The notes beneath the pieces were generated by a model. The model did not search any database, was not told the origin of the DNA, and saw only the letters and a list, made by a program, of their open reading frames with translations. 64,000 nt of DNA from Myxococcales bacterium (GTDB taxonomy: Bacteria; Myxococcota_A; Bradymonadia; UBA7976; UBA1532): NCBI GenBank assembly GCA_020633435.1, contig JACKDP010000002.1, positions 124,001 through 188,000 of the forward strand. The letters are read 5' to 3'. This document shows positions 16,415 to 26,279 of the stretch, one piece after another. Position 1 is the stretch's first letter, and each line of letters opens with the position of its first letter. The position numbers were made by a program, and so were the translations under genes.

Positions 16415-18607
16415 TCACTTCACGCCGGGGTTGCGCAGCAGCACGAAGCCCTGGTCGCCCGAGACGTTCTCGGCCTGGTCGCCCGCCGCCCAGAACATGA
16501 GGTTCTCCGAGCCGCTGCCGCCCAGGCACTCCTGGTAGTCCACGAGGCCGTCCTGGTTGGCGTCCTTGCCCGACCGGCACTCCGGGGTGTCCGGCAGCGG
16601 ATCGAACGCCGTGCCCTCCGCCTCGGTGGTGTGGAAGAGGCCGAGGAAGTGGCCCCCCTCATGCGCCATGGTCTGAGCGAGCTGCCTGGGCCGCCGCCGG
16701 AACCCCGACATCGTGACCGCGACGCCGCTGTGCGTCGTGCCGTGGACGCCCGGCGGGCCGGGGATGCCGCCGGAGACGCCCAGGATGATGTACCCGGCCC
16801 GGCCGCCGACGATCTCGTCCACCAGGAAGAAGTTGAGCGCCGGCGTCGCGGTGCAGCCCAGCTCGCCGGCGCGCGCCGACAGGGCGAACATCTGGCTGAG
16901 CTCGGAGCTCGTGCCGTCCACGCTGTCGATGACGGCGTACCGGTCGCCGTCGCTGCCGTTCATGTCGCAGTAGCGGACGTCGCCGATGGTGATGCCGCGG
17001 CCCTGGTACAGCCGCTTGAACTCGCCCACCGCCGCCTGGAAGTCGGCGTCGCCCGCCGCCGTGCCCGCGCTCAGGCCCGCCTGCTTCGCGAAGAAGAAGT
17101 TCACGTCCAGCGTGCCGCCCTGGGGCTCGCCGTCGGCGATCTTCACGTAGGCCTTCACGTCGATGTTCTTCTGCCCGCCGTCCTTGATGAGCCGGAACTT
17201 GTAGGCCCCGGGGACCGGCGCCGAGCGGGGGCTCGACGGCACCATCTGGGTGATGGCGTCCTCCCCCGGGAAGAAGCGGACCTGGCTGCCGAAGGGATCC
17301 TGGAAGTCGTAGATGGTGCGGCCGTTGGGATCGCGCATCTCCCCGATGATCATCAGGTCGTTGCCGCTGCCCGTGGCGACGATGGAGAAGCCCAGCGCGC
17401 CCTGGGGCACGTTCAGCGTCAGCTCCCGGCTGAGCTGGCCGCTCACCGGCACGTCCTGGGCGATGTCGATCTCCTCGACCCGCGCGCCGGCCGCGCTCGG
17501 CTCGACGCACCGCCCGCTCGCCCCGTTGCAGATGAGCCCGCCGCCGCAGTCGGCGTCGCCCTGGCAGGGGGCCGAGCACCCGCCGCCCGCGCAGACGTAG
17601 CCGGCGCGGCAGTCGAGGTCGGTGTCGCAGGCCGCCAGGCACTTCTGGCCGTTGGGGGTGTCGCCGCAGACGCTGCCGGCCGGGCAGGCGTCGCAGCCCG
17701 CCGTGCAGTAGCCGTTGGGGTAGCGCGCGCCCGTCAGGCACTCGCCGCTCTCGCACTCCGCCGCCCCGCCGCAGAACTCGCCCACCGGGTTGGGCTCGCC
17801 CACGCCCGCCTGGCAGTCCCCGGTCGCGGCGTCGCAGTGGAAGCCGTCATCGCACTCGTCGTTGCTCTGGCAGCGCGGCACGCAGACGCTCACCGCCTGC
17901 GCGTCGCCGTTCTGGTCGCGGCGCGTGGCGATCTGCCGGCACCGGTAGCCGTCGTCGCCGCGGCAGTCGCGGTCGGACTGGCAGGTGTCGAGGCAGAGGG
18001 CCTGGCCGTCGAGGGTGGCGCACTGGCTGCCCGGCTCGCAGTCGGCGAACTGGTTGCCGCAGCGCGCCGAGCAGTAGCCGCCGCGGAAGCTGTCGTTCTG
18101 GACGCAGAGGCCGCCGTTGCACTGGGCGTTGTTGCTGCAGGCGTCGCCGGTGGACTTCTCGCCGCGCGGGATGCAGTCGCCGCTCCCGGTGTCGCACCGG
18201 CGGCCGGCCTCGCAGTCGCCGTCGCTCTGGCACTTCGGCAGGCAGACGCCCACCTCGCGGCCGTCGACGTTGACCACCTCGGGCCGGGCCGTGCAGCGGT
18301 AGTCGCCGCGGCAGTCGCCGTTGCCGTTCTCCGTCAGGCAGCCATCCAGGCAGAAGAACGCCTGGTCGCCGAGCTGCTCGCAGATGGACTGGTCATCGCA
18401 GTCGAAGGCCCCGCCGGCGCACTCGGCCGAGCAGTAGCCGCCCGGCATCTTCAGGCAGGTGGGGCTGTCCTCCACCTCGGTGCACTCCTCGGCGGTCTGG
18501 CACCCGGCGCCGACGGCGCCCGGCTCGGCCTGACCCTCCGTGATGTTCTTGCAGCCCCCCAGCGCGAGCAGGGCCAGCCCCGGTCCCCAGACCTGGATCC
18601 ACCTCAT
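16415..18607 (-). CDS. Cys-rich lipoprotein with C-terminal metzincin peptidase domain
   Basis: A 730-residue predicted lipoprotein (leader ending LALGGC). Residues about 30-340 form a run of short Cys-rich modules of CxxDxDCxxGxxC type, similar to those common in myxobacterial surface proteins. A beta-rich domain follows. The C-terminal third is a metzincin zinc peptidase with HEGGHFLGLFH at 649-659 (HExxHxxGxxH) and a candidate Met-turn NLMFW at Met704. The HTTE context after the third His resembles the M43 pappalysin-like branch. Likely job: extracellular or surface-bound proteolysis. ATG 18607 has AAGGGGG upstream. Two further secreted-protein genes follow directly and may be partners, inhibitors or chaperones (inference). 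Confidence 0.88.
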   Translation of the reverse strand: MRWIQVWGPGLALLALGGCKNITEGQAEPGAVGAGCQTAEECTEVEDSPTCLKMPGGYCSAECAGGAFDCDDQSICEQLGDQAFFCLDGCLTENGNGDCRGDYRCTARPEVVNVDGREVGVCLPKCQSDGDCEAGRRCDTGSGDCIPRGEKSTGDACSNNAQCNGGLCVQNDSFRGGYCSARCGNQFADCEPGSQCATLDGQALCLDTCQSDRDCRGDDGYRCRQIATRRDQNGDAQAVSVCVPRCQSNDECDDGFHCDAATGDCQAGVGEPNPVGEFCGGAAECESGECLTGARYPNGYCTAGCDACPAGSVCGDTPNGQKCLAACDTDLDCRAGYVCAGGGCSAPCQGDADCGGGLICNGASGRCVEPSAAGARVEEIDIAQDVPVSGQLSRELTLNVPQGALGFSIVATGSGNDLMIIGEMRDPNGRTIYDFQDPFGSQVRFFPGEDAITQMVPSSPRSAPVPGAYKFRLIKDGGQKNIDVKAYVKIADGEPQGGTLDVNFFFAKQAGLSAGTAAGDADFQAAVGEFKRLYQGRGITIGDVRYCDMNGSDGDRYAVIDSVDGTSSELSQMFALSARAGELGCTATPALNFFLVDEIVGGRAGYIILGVSGGIPGPPGVHGTTHSGVAVTMSGFRRRPRQLAQTMAHEGGHFLGLFHTTEAEGTAFDPLPDTPECRSGKDANQDGLVDYQECLGGSGSENLMFWAAGDQAENVSGDQGFVLLRNPGVK

Positions 18608-18850
18608 GGCACCCCCTTTGGACGTCCTCACGGGCCGAAGACCCGGCACAGCGGGAACGATACACGACCCGCCGGCCCACGGCACGGCCGCCCGCAGACG
18701 GGCCCCGCGGCGCCGCATTCTCTTCCCCTTGCGGGCGCCTTGTCCCGTCGCCATCTTCTCGCGCCGTCCGGGCCGGCTGGCCCGGCTCCTCTGCGCCCGC
18801 GCCCGCCGGCCAGAGCGCCCTCCCCTCGCCGGGCAGTCGGAGTGCCTCCC
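18608..18850. promoter_or_regulatory. divergent intergenic region, metzincin / cation exchanger
   Basis: These 243 bases separate two divergent genes, so they must carry both promoters. I find no convincing -35/-10 pair. Only the ribosome sites AAGGGGG (minus) and GGAG (plus) stand out. Confidence 0.45.
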
Positions 18851-19828
18851 ATGTTCTGGGCTGGTGTCCTCGTGTTGCTGGGGCTCGTCCTCCTGGTGGT
18901 CGGTGGTGATCTGCTCGTCCGCGGCGCGACCGGCGTCGCGCTCGTGGCCCGCGTCGCCCCCGCCGTCGTCGGCCTCACCATCGTCGCCGCGGGCACCTCC
19001 ATGCCCGAGCTGGTCGTCTCCGTGCAGGCCGCCCTGCGCGGCAGCCCCGACCTGGCCGTCGGCAACGTGGTGGGCTCCAACATCTTCAACGTCGCCGCCA
19101 TCCTCGGCCTGGCGGCCCTCATCCACCCGCTGCGCATCGAGGGCAACACCGTCCGCCTGGAGTGGCCGGTCATGTTCCTCGCGTCGTTCCAGCTCGTGCT
19201 GCTGGCCCGCGACGGCGTCGTCGACCGCCTGGAGGGCGGCTTCCTGCTGGCCGGGATGGTGGTGTTCACCGCCTACGTGGTCTGGATCGCCCGCCGCAAC
19301 GTCCGGCCGCAGGAGAAGGCCGATCTGGGCGAGCTCACCACCGCCTCCTTCGGCCGCACCGGCGGCGCCGCCCTCGTCTTCAACGGCGGCGCCATCCTGG
19401 CGGGCGTCGGGCTGCTCATCGGCGGCGCCAGCGCCCTGGTCAGCGGCGCGGTGGATCTGGCCCTCGGCTTCGGCGTCTCCGAGGCCACGGTGGGCCTCAC
19501 GGTGGTGGCGGCGGGGACGAGCCTGCCCGAGCTGGCCGCGTCGACGATGGCCGCCTGGCGGGGGCGCGACGACATCGCCGTGGCCAACGTCGTCGGCTCC
19601 AACATCTTCAACATCCTGGGGATTCTAGGGCCCACGGCCCTCATCACCCCCACCGCCGTCACGGGCGAGATCATCCACCGGGATCTGTGGTGGATGCTGG
19701 GGGCGGCGGTGGTGCTCTTCCCGCTGATGCGCAGCGGCATGCGGATCAACCGGACGGAGGGGGCGCTGCTCATCGCCGTCTTCGTCGGCTGGCTCACCAC
19801 CGTGGTGCACGCTCAGGTCACTGCATGA
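18851..19828 (+). CDS. CaCA-family Na+/Ca2+ (cation) antiporter, YrbG-like
   Basis: A 325-residue inner-membrane protein with about ten hydrophobic segments. It holds the two inverted alpha-repeats of the calcium/cation antiporter superfamily. Repeat one has GTSMPELVVSV and VGNVVGSNIFN; repeat two has GTSLPELAAST and VANVVGSNIFN. The paired acidic residues in PEL and the GSNIFN turns form the ion site in this family, so exchange activity is likely intact. A basic cytoplasmic loop (IARRNVRPQEKAD) divides the halves. The start ATG 18851 has GGAG eight bases upstream; the long frame extending back to 16631 is shadow sequence. Its end overlaps the convergent DUF4377 gene by 11 bases. The transported ion cannot be fixed from sequence. 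Confidence 0.92.
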   Translation: MFWAGVLVLLGLVLLVVGGDLLVRGATGVALVARVAPAVVGLTIVAAGTSMPELVVSVQAALRGSPDLAVGNVVGSNIFNVAAILGLAALIHPLRIEGNTVRLEWPVMFLASFQLVLLARDGVVDRLEGGFLLAGMVVFTAYVVWIARRNVRPQEKADLGELTTASFGRTGGAALVFNGGAILAGVGLLIGGASALVSGAVDLALGFGVSEATVGLTVVAAGTSLPELAASTMAAWRGRDDIAVANVVGSNIFNILGILGPTALITPTAVTGEIIHRDLWWMLGAAVVLFPLMRSGMRINRTEGALLIAVFVGWLTTVVHAQVTA

Positions 19829-20384
19829 CCCGGAAGATGGAGAGGGGCTCGCCCGGCTCGCCGGCGCGCACGCGCACCAGGGCGGGGGCCTCGCCGGCCC
19901 GGGCGGCGATGACGCGGCAGAGGTCGGCGCTGGCGCAGGCCGCCCGCGTGCCGTCCAGCAGCGTGAGCTCCGTCGGCCCGGCGGGGGTGAAGTCGCCCGC
20001 CTCCAGCGTCAGCTCGAAGGCCGCCCGCACCGTCTCCGCCTCGACGATGTCGTCGAGCACGTAGCGCACGTCCGGCCCGTCCGCGGGGGCGTCCGCCAGG
20101 GGCTCCTCGTGCACGGCGAGGATGGTCCGCTCGCCCCAGACGAAGTCGAACCCCTCGATCTCACTGTAGAAGTTCTCGAACGACGCCTTGCCGTGGCCCC
20201 GCACCTGCAGGCAGAGCTGGCGGCCCTCGCCCTGGCACGGCACCCGGAAGTGCAGCACCTCCACCTGGCCGGGCTGCAGGGTCGGATCCCCCACGTCGAC
20301 GGGGGGATCGGTGGCGTCGGCGCCGTCGCCACCACAAGCGGTCAGGGAGAGAGCGGCGAGGGCGAGGAGGGTGAGGGCGCGCAT
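19818..20384 (-). CDS. DUF4377 lipoprotein
   Basis: A 188-residue lipoprotein (RALTLLALAALSLTACGG, lipidated Cys about 17). Residues about 55-120 match the DUF4377 pattern: LCLQVRG, then FENFYSEIEGFDFVWGERTI, then DVRYVLDDIVE. This small domain is found in HslJ/META-type stress lipoproteins and its role is unknown. A C-terminal domain of about 65 residues follows with two Cys in CASADLC. AAGGAG precedes the ATG at 20384. It converges on and overlaps the exchanger gene and lies downstream of glpK on the same strand, separated by a hairpin. Confidence 0.82.
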   Translation of the reverse strand: MRALTLLALAALSLTACGGDGADATDPPVDVGDPTLQPGQVEVLHFRVPCQGEGRQLCLQVRGHGKASFENFYSEIEGFDFVWGERTILAVHEEPLADAPADGPDVRYVLDDIVEAETVRAAFELTLEAGDFTPAGPTELTLLDGTRAACASADLCRVIAARAGEAPALVRVRAGEPGEPLSIFRVMQ

Positions 20385-20489
20385 GGTCGGCTCCTTGTGG
20401 GTGTTCGCCCGACAAGGTGAGCAACCGCCGTACCAGCGTCGCGAGGCGGCCTGGGGCGCGGATCCGGGCCCCTGCCGCCGTGACTTTCC

Positions 20490-20519
20490 GTGATCACCCC
20501 TCCAAGATCCGAGGGGGGA

Positions 20520-20523
<4 letters not shown>
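20490..20523 (-). terminator. strong hairpin at the end of glpK
   Basis: GTGATC plus CCCCTC on one side pairs with GAGGGG plus GATCAC on the other, around a 7-8 base loop with a single mismatch. It overlaps the glpK stop codon. No U-run follows, but position and stem strength suggest transcript end or 3-prime protection. Confidence 0.5.
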
Positions 20524-22001
<1,478 letters not shown>

Positions 22002-22160
22002 GGGGTGCGCTCCGAAGGGGCCGTAGACGCGGCATTGAACCACGATCGGGCCCGCAGGTCACGGGGCTGATTCATCAACGAAATCAGAGCAGTGCGGTCT
22101 TTCGTCCGCTTTCTTTCGCGCCGACTGATCCGAGCGGCGCGCCCATGACATCCTGGAGGG

Positions 22161-22721
22161 GTGGCCATCGATCCCGAGCTCTTCGACCGGTGCCGCCGGG
22201 CCGACGCCCTGGCGTGGCGCCGCCTGTACCGCGACTACGCTGGCCGGGTCTTCCGCTGGGCCGTGCTGCGCGGGCTGCGGGCGATGGAGGCCGAGGACGC
22301 CGCCCAGGAGGTCCTGGCCATCGCGTACCGGCGCATCGGCCAGTGCGCCGCCGCTGGCGCCTTCGACACCTGGCTCTACCAGATCACCCGCCGCGTGGTG
22401 GCCAACGCCCGGCGCAAGGTGTGGTGGCGCCGGGTCTTCGCGGTGGAGCGGGTGCCCGAGCCGGCCTTCGTCGACGGGCCCGGGCCGGAGCTGGAGCTGG
22501 CCGTGCGCGCCTGCCTGGCCCGCCTGCCCGCCGACCAGGCCGAGGTCCTGCTGCTGGCCGACGTGGAGGGCTACACCCGCGAGGAGGTGGCCGACATGAT
22601 CGGGCGCCCCCCGGGGACGGTGGCCAGCCGCCTGCGCCTGGGCCGCGAGGCCTTCCGGGGCCTCTGGGCCGATCTTCGACCGGACGGGGCGGCGTCGCCC
22701 CTGGCCGTGGAGGAACCATGA
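22161..22721 (+). CDS. ECF-type RNA polymerase sigma factor
   Basis: A 186-residue sigma-70 family factor of the extracytoplasmic-function class. Region 2 is seen as WRRLYRDYAGRVFRWAVLRG and AEDAAQEVLAIAYRRI, then the Trp-rich FDTWLYQITRRVVANARRK. Region 4 is LPADQAEVLLLADVEGYTREEVADMIGRPPGTVASRLRLGR in two adjoining helices, the helix-turn-helix that binds the -35 element. The start is GTG at 22161. The GGAGG lies unusually close to it (about one base), so initiation may be weak or an alternative start may be used. It overlaps a FecR-like gene by ATGA, the usual sigma/anti-sigma arrangement. Confidence 0.92.
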   Translation: MAIDPELFDRCRRADALAWRRLYRDYAGRVFRWAVLRGLRAMEAEDAAQEVLAIAYRRIGQCAAAGAFDTWLYQITRRVVANARRKVWWRRVFAVERVPEPAFVDGPGPELELAVRACLARLPADQAEVLLLADVEGYTREEVADMIGRPPGTVASRLRLGREAFRGLWADLRPDGAASPLAVEEP

Positions 22722-23506
22722 CCGCACCCGATCCGCTGCGCGCCCTCGCCGAGGCGCGGCCGGACCCGGCCGTGGAGCACCGCATCGCCGAGGGGGCGAT
22801 GGCCCGGGCGATGGCGCCCCGCCGGCCCGTCTGGCCGCTGCTCGCCGCCGCCGCGGCCGCCGCCGGGGTCGCCCTGTGGTGGGGGAGCCGCGCCCAGCCC
22901 ACGCTGCCGACGCTGCCCGAGATCCGCGTGGCCACCGGCGTGCGCTACCAGGTCACGCAGGGGGCCGACGCCGCCTTCCAGGTGGCGCGGGAGAGCCAGG
23001 ATCAGACCGTCGTGGAGCTGTCGTCCGGCACGGCCACCTTCGCGGTCGAGCCGCTGCCCCCGGGGGGCGAGTTCGCGGTCGAGACGCCCCATGGCCGCGT
23101 CGAGGTGGTGGGGACGCGGTTCTCGGTGACGGTGGAGGCCCGCTGCACCCGGGTGGACGTGGCCGAGGGCACCGTCCGGGTGCGCCGCGAGGCCGACGCC
23201 TTCCTGGTGCCGGCCGGCCAGTCGCGCTCCATCTGCAAGGGGGGCCTGGAGGGCGAGGCCGTCATCCGCGCCGCCCTCGACGACCTCGCGGCCGGCCGCG
23301 TCGACGCGGGCCGCGGCCGCCTGGAGGGCTACCTGGTCGAGCAGCCCCGCGGCCTCTTCGCCGAGGACGCCCTCTTCCACCTGGCGCTCCTGGCCCGCCG
23401 CGAGGGCGACGCCGCCGGGGCCCGGCTGGCCATCGATCGCTTCCTCGCGCGCTTCCCGACCGGCCACCGGGCCGACCGCCTGCGGGCCCTGCGCCCGGCC
23501 CCATGA
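22718..23506 (+). CDS. FecR-like membrane anti-sigma regulator
   Basis: A 262-residue protein. A cytoplasmic N-terminus of about 45 residues would bind the sigma factor. It is followed by a single transmembrane helix (RPVWPLLAAAAAAAGVALWW) and a periplasmic FecR-type domain. That domain includes TATFAVEPLPPGGEFAVETP, the typical GRVEVVGTRFSVTVE segment and VAEGTVRVRREADAFLVPAGQ. The last 80 residues look like a TPR pair (LEGYLVEQPRGLFAEDALFH, LALLARREGDAAGARLAIDR). The ATG overlaps the sigma stop, indicating coupled expression. It likely holds the sigma factor inactive until an envelope signal arrives (inference from family). Confidence 0.87.
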   Translation: MTAPDPLRALAEARPDPAVEHRIAEGAMARAMAPRRPVWPLLAAAAAAAGVALWWGSRAQPTLPTLPEIRVATGVRYQVTQGADAAFQVARESQDQTVVELSSGTATFAVEPLPPGGEFAVETPHGRVEVVGTRFSVTVEARCTRVDVAEGTVRVRREADAFLVPAGQSRSICKGGLEGEAVIRAALDDLAAGRVDAGRGRLEGYLVEQPRGLFAEDALFHLALLARREGDAAGARLAIDRFLARFPTGHRADRLRALRPAP

Positions 23507-24873
23507 GCGCCCGCTGGCTCGCCGTCCTGGCGGCCCTGGCCGCCGGCTGCGGGGTCGTCCTGGAGGCCGATCCCACCGTGGACGCCGGCCCCACCCCCCC
23601 CGACGCGACCGCCGCCGACGCCGCCGCCGACGCGGGCCCGCCCCCCGACGCGATGATCTGCGACCCCGTGCCGCCCCTCGTCCGCTTCGAGGACGTCGCG
23701 GTGGGCGACCTGGCCGCCGCGGCCATCCCCCTCGGCTGCGGCGGCGGCCTGCGCGTGCAGCAGGCGACGCTGCTGGACGTGTCGCCGCCCGACGCCTTCC
23801 ACCTGCCCGACGCCCTGCCCGCCGGCCCCGTGGATCTGCTCCGCCTGACCTACCGCCCCCGCCTCGTGGCCGAGCGCGCCCGCGCCGTCCTCGTGCTGGC
23901 CACCGACGCCGGCGACTTCACCATCCCCGTCGCCGGCAACAGCCGGTGGAGCGACGCGGCCTGCCGGCACTGGGACGTCGAGATCATCGGCACCGGCATC
24001 GACGGGGTGATCCGCCTGGACGCGACGCCCCCGCCCGGGGTGGCCCCCACCGCCGCCCAGGTGCTCTGGGCGGTGGCCGAGCGGCCCGAGGGCTCCGTCT
24101 CGGCCCTCACCGAGGACTTCCAGTCCATCCTCCAGGGCGACGAGGTGCCCGACGATCCGGCCACCCCCGGCGCCTGGTTCTTCTTGGATGTCGGGGGGTT
24201 GTACACGTTCGACTGCACCGTGAAGCCCCCGGCCGGGGCGGACTGCCCGCCGCAGAACAGCCGCCTGCGCGTCCAGGCCTGCCCGTGCCCCGACGACGTG
24301 CGGGTGCGCCTGACGTGGAGCGTCGCCGCCGGCGGCGAGGCCCCGGCCGATCTGGATCTGCACCTGCTGCACCCGAGCGCGGCGGCCTTCGGCGCCCCGG
24401 GCCTGGACTGCTCGCCCGCCGACCTCGACCCGCGCTGGATCGCCGGCACCACCGCCCTGGAGCGCCCGGCCCACAGCGGCGACGACGCCACGGCCCCGGG
24501 CTTCGAGCGCGTCCAGCTCCCCCGGGCCGAGGGCGTCGACACGCTGGCGGGCCCGTACCGGGTGGCCGTGGAGAACCGCAGCGCCGTGCCCGTCATGGCC
24601 ACCGCGCAGATCTTCGTGACGGAGCGCCTGGTCTGGACGGGCACCCGCGCCCTCGGGCCCGCCGATCGCTGGTGGGACGTGGCCGCCGTGGGCTGGCACC
24701 GCGGCGAGCTGGTGGCGGCGGCCTTTGACCGCCCCGTCGCCGACGCCGACCTCGACCCCTGGGCGCCCCTGCCGGCCAGCAGCGCGTGCCTGCCCGATCA
24801 GCCGCCGGCCTGCGCCGAGGGCTTCACCTGTCGGGACGATGACGGGGCGCTGGTGGGTCGCTGTCGTCGCTAG
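23503..24873 (+). CDS. lipoprotein, third gene of the ECF operon
   Basis: A 456-residue predicted lipoprotein (SARWLAVLAALAAGCG) with an Asp/Ala/Pro linker to about residue 50. A beta-sandwich-like region follows (VRFEDVAVGDLAAAAIPLGC onward). Further on, EAPADLDLHLLHPSA and a later YRVAVENRS segment resemble bacterial pre-peptidase/Ig-type domains. It has several Cys pairs near the C-terminus (CLPDQPPAC, CRDDDGALVGRC). I do not recognise a family. The ATG overlaps the FecR-like stop by 4 bases, so it is probably a target or sensor component of the sigma system. Its last 50 bases overlap the convergent MarR gene. Confidence 0.78.
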   Translation: MSARWLAVLAALAAGCGVVLEADPTVDAGPTPPDATAADAAADAGPPPDAMICDPVPPLVRFEDVAVGDLAAAAIPLGCGGGLRVQQATLLDVSPPDAFHLPDALPAGPVDLLRLTYRPRLVAERARAVLVLATDAGDFTIPVAGNSRWSDAACRHWDVEIIGTGIDGVIRLDATPPPGVAPTAAQVLWAVAERPEGSVSALTEDFQSILQGDEVPDDPATPGAWFFLDVGGLYTFDCTVKPPAGADCPPQNSRLRVQACPCPDDVRVRLTWSVAAGGEAPADLDLHLLHPSAAAFGAPGLDCSPADLDPRWIAGTTALERPAHSGDDATAPGFERVQLPRAEGVDTLAGPYRVAVENRSAVPVMATAQIFVTERLVWTGTRALGPADRWWDVAAVGWHRGELVAAAFDRPVADADLDPWAPLPASSACLPDQPPACAEGFTCRDDDGALVGRCRR

Positions 24874-25330
24874 CCGAGAGGACGGGCGGCACGTCCAGAT
24901 CGCTGGCGTCCATCAGGGCGACGACGTGCTCCAGGGCGCCCAGCAGGCCGTGGCGCTCATCCACCGGCAGGGCGTGGAAGCGCGCCAGGAAGCGCTCCTG
25001 GAGCGGCGCGGGCAGTGTGGCCACCTGGGCGACGCCCTCGGGGGTCAGCGTCAGCCGCACCTGCCGCCGGTCCGCCGAGCCGCGCCGCCGGGCGATCAGC
25101 CCGCCGCGCTCCAGCCGGTCGACGATGCGCGAGACGGTGGCCGGGCTCTGGTGCACCAGGGCGCTCACCTGGCCCACCGTCGGCTCGCCCGTGGCCACCG
25201 CCTTCAAGACGAGGATCTGGGGGACGGTCAGCCCGGTGTCCCGGGCGAGCTGCCGCGAGTGCTCGGCCACCCGCTGGAAGATGCGGCGGATGGCCCGCAG
25301 GACGGCGTCATCGAGGGGCGCCTCCACCAT
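24824..25330 (-). CDS. MarR-family transcriptional regulator
   Basis: A 168-residue winged helix-turn-helix repressor or activator. The recognisable core is PTVGQVSALVHQSPATVSRIVDRLERGGL, read as two motifs, followed by the wing IARRRGSADRRQVRLTLTPEG. Flanking helices would form the dimer interface. MarR proteins commonly respond to small aromatic or oxidant ligands; none can be named here. The ATG overlaps the stop of the upstream formylglycine-enzyme-like gene by one base, so the two are co-transcribed and the regulator may control its own operon. The C-terminal 50 bases overlap the ECF-operon lipoprotein on the other strand. Confidence 0.92.
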   Translation of the reverse strand: MVEAPLDDAVLRAIRRIFQRVAEHSRQLARDTGLTVPQILVLKAVATGEPTVGQVSALVHQSPATVSRIVDRLERGGLIARRRGSADRRQVRLTLTPEGVAQVATLPAPLQERFLARFHALPVDERHGLLGALEHVVALMDASDLDVPPVLSASDDSDPPAPRHRPDR

Positions 25331-26238
25331 CAGGGCGTGGCGATCTTCGCGGCCTCTTCGACGGTGGCCGCGCAGCGGAAGCCAAAGTGGTGGTAGGCCG
25401 GGTGGTTGGCGGGGATGTGCTCGCGGCGGTAGAGGGCGTTGTTATGGTCGGGGCCCCAGTACCACGAGCCGCCGCGCACGACCTTGCGGTGGTGCTTCTT
25501 GCAGGGCTCCTTGCCGTCGCAGGGGCCCTTCGGGTTGATGCCCAGGCACTTCTCGCCGCAGTCGGCCCAGCTGTGGGAGTACCAGTCGGCCACCCACTCG
25601 TAGCTGTTCCCGATCATGTCCTTGAGCCCGTAGAGGTACGCCGGCTTCTGGCCCACCTCCCAGACGCGCCCCTTCTCCGGCTCGCTGCCCTTCTTCTTGA
25701 TGCCGCAGCTGCGGCCCGTCTCGTCCATGATCACCGCGCGCTCGCAGGTGGACGGCTCGTTGCCCCAGGGGTGGGTGCGGCCGTCGGTGCCGCGGGCCGC
25801 CTTCTCCCACTCGATCTCGGTGGGCAGGTGCTTGCCGTGGACCTCGCAGTACTTCACCGCGTCGTACCAGGACACGCCGTTGATGGGCTGCTGCGGGCGG
25901 TCGAAGTCGCGGTACTTGGGGCCGGCCTTGTTGCACTTCCCCTTGCGCTCGCACGCCTTGTAGTCGGCGTAGGTGACCTCGTTGATGTCCATGAAGAAGG
26001 TCTGCTGCCAGACCACGGCCTGGGGCCGGGCCATCTCGGGGCCGTCGTCGCTGCCGCGGATGAAGGGGCCGCCCTCGACGCAGGCCATGCCGGCGGGGGC
26101 CGTCGCGCAGGGCTGCACGGCGGGGGCGTTGGGGAACGCCGCGAGCATCTCCGGGGTCGGCGGGGGCGGCATCAGCGCGTCCTCCGCCTGGGCCACCAGG
26201 GGCAACGACACCAGAAAAGCCAGCAGTTTCATGGACAT
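25330..26238 (-). CDS. exported formylglycine-generating-enzyme-like (SUMF1/FGE-sulfatase domain) protein
   Basis: A 302-residue protein with a signal peptide (KLLAFLVSLPLVAQAED) and one FGE-sulfatase domain. Family motifs are MACVEGGPFIRGSDD, VTYADYKACERKGKC, PINGVSWYDAVKYCEVHGK, LPTEIEWEKAARG, DMIGNSYEWVADWY, VVRGGSWYWG and the terminal HHFGFRCA. True formylglycine-generating enzymes oxidise a sulfatase Cys. Many bacterial relatives carry the fold for other chemistry or binding. The number of Cys pairs here suggests disulphides, and I see no sulfatase gene in the window, so the exact activity is open. GGAGG precedes ATG 26238. It sits between an S1P-lyase-like gene and marR on one strand. 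Confidence 0.88.
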   Translation of the reverse strand: MSMKLLAFLVSLPLVAQAEDALMPPPPTPEMLAAFPNAPAVQPCATAPAGMACVEGGPFIRGSDDGPEMARPQAVVWQQTFFMDINEVTYADYKACERKGKCNKAGPKYRDFDRPQQPINGVSWYDAVKYCEVHGKHLPTEIEWEKAARGTDGRTHPWGNEPSTCERAVIMDETGRSCGIKKKGSEPEKGRVWEVGQKPAYLYGLKDMIGNSYEWVADWYSHSWADCGEKCLGINPKGPCDGKEPCKKHHRKVVRGGSWYWGPDHNNALYRREHIPANHPAYHHFGFRCAATVEEAAKIATP

Positions 26239-26279
26239 TCGGAGACCTCCAGGGCCCGCGGGCCCGGCGTGGGGGAGAC

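Noticed and set aside
16631..18850. Upstream extension of the cation exchanger frame
   Set aside because: It lies wholly antisense to the metzincin gene, and the exchanger begins naturally at ATG 18851 with GGAG upstream.
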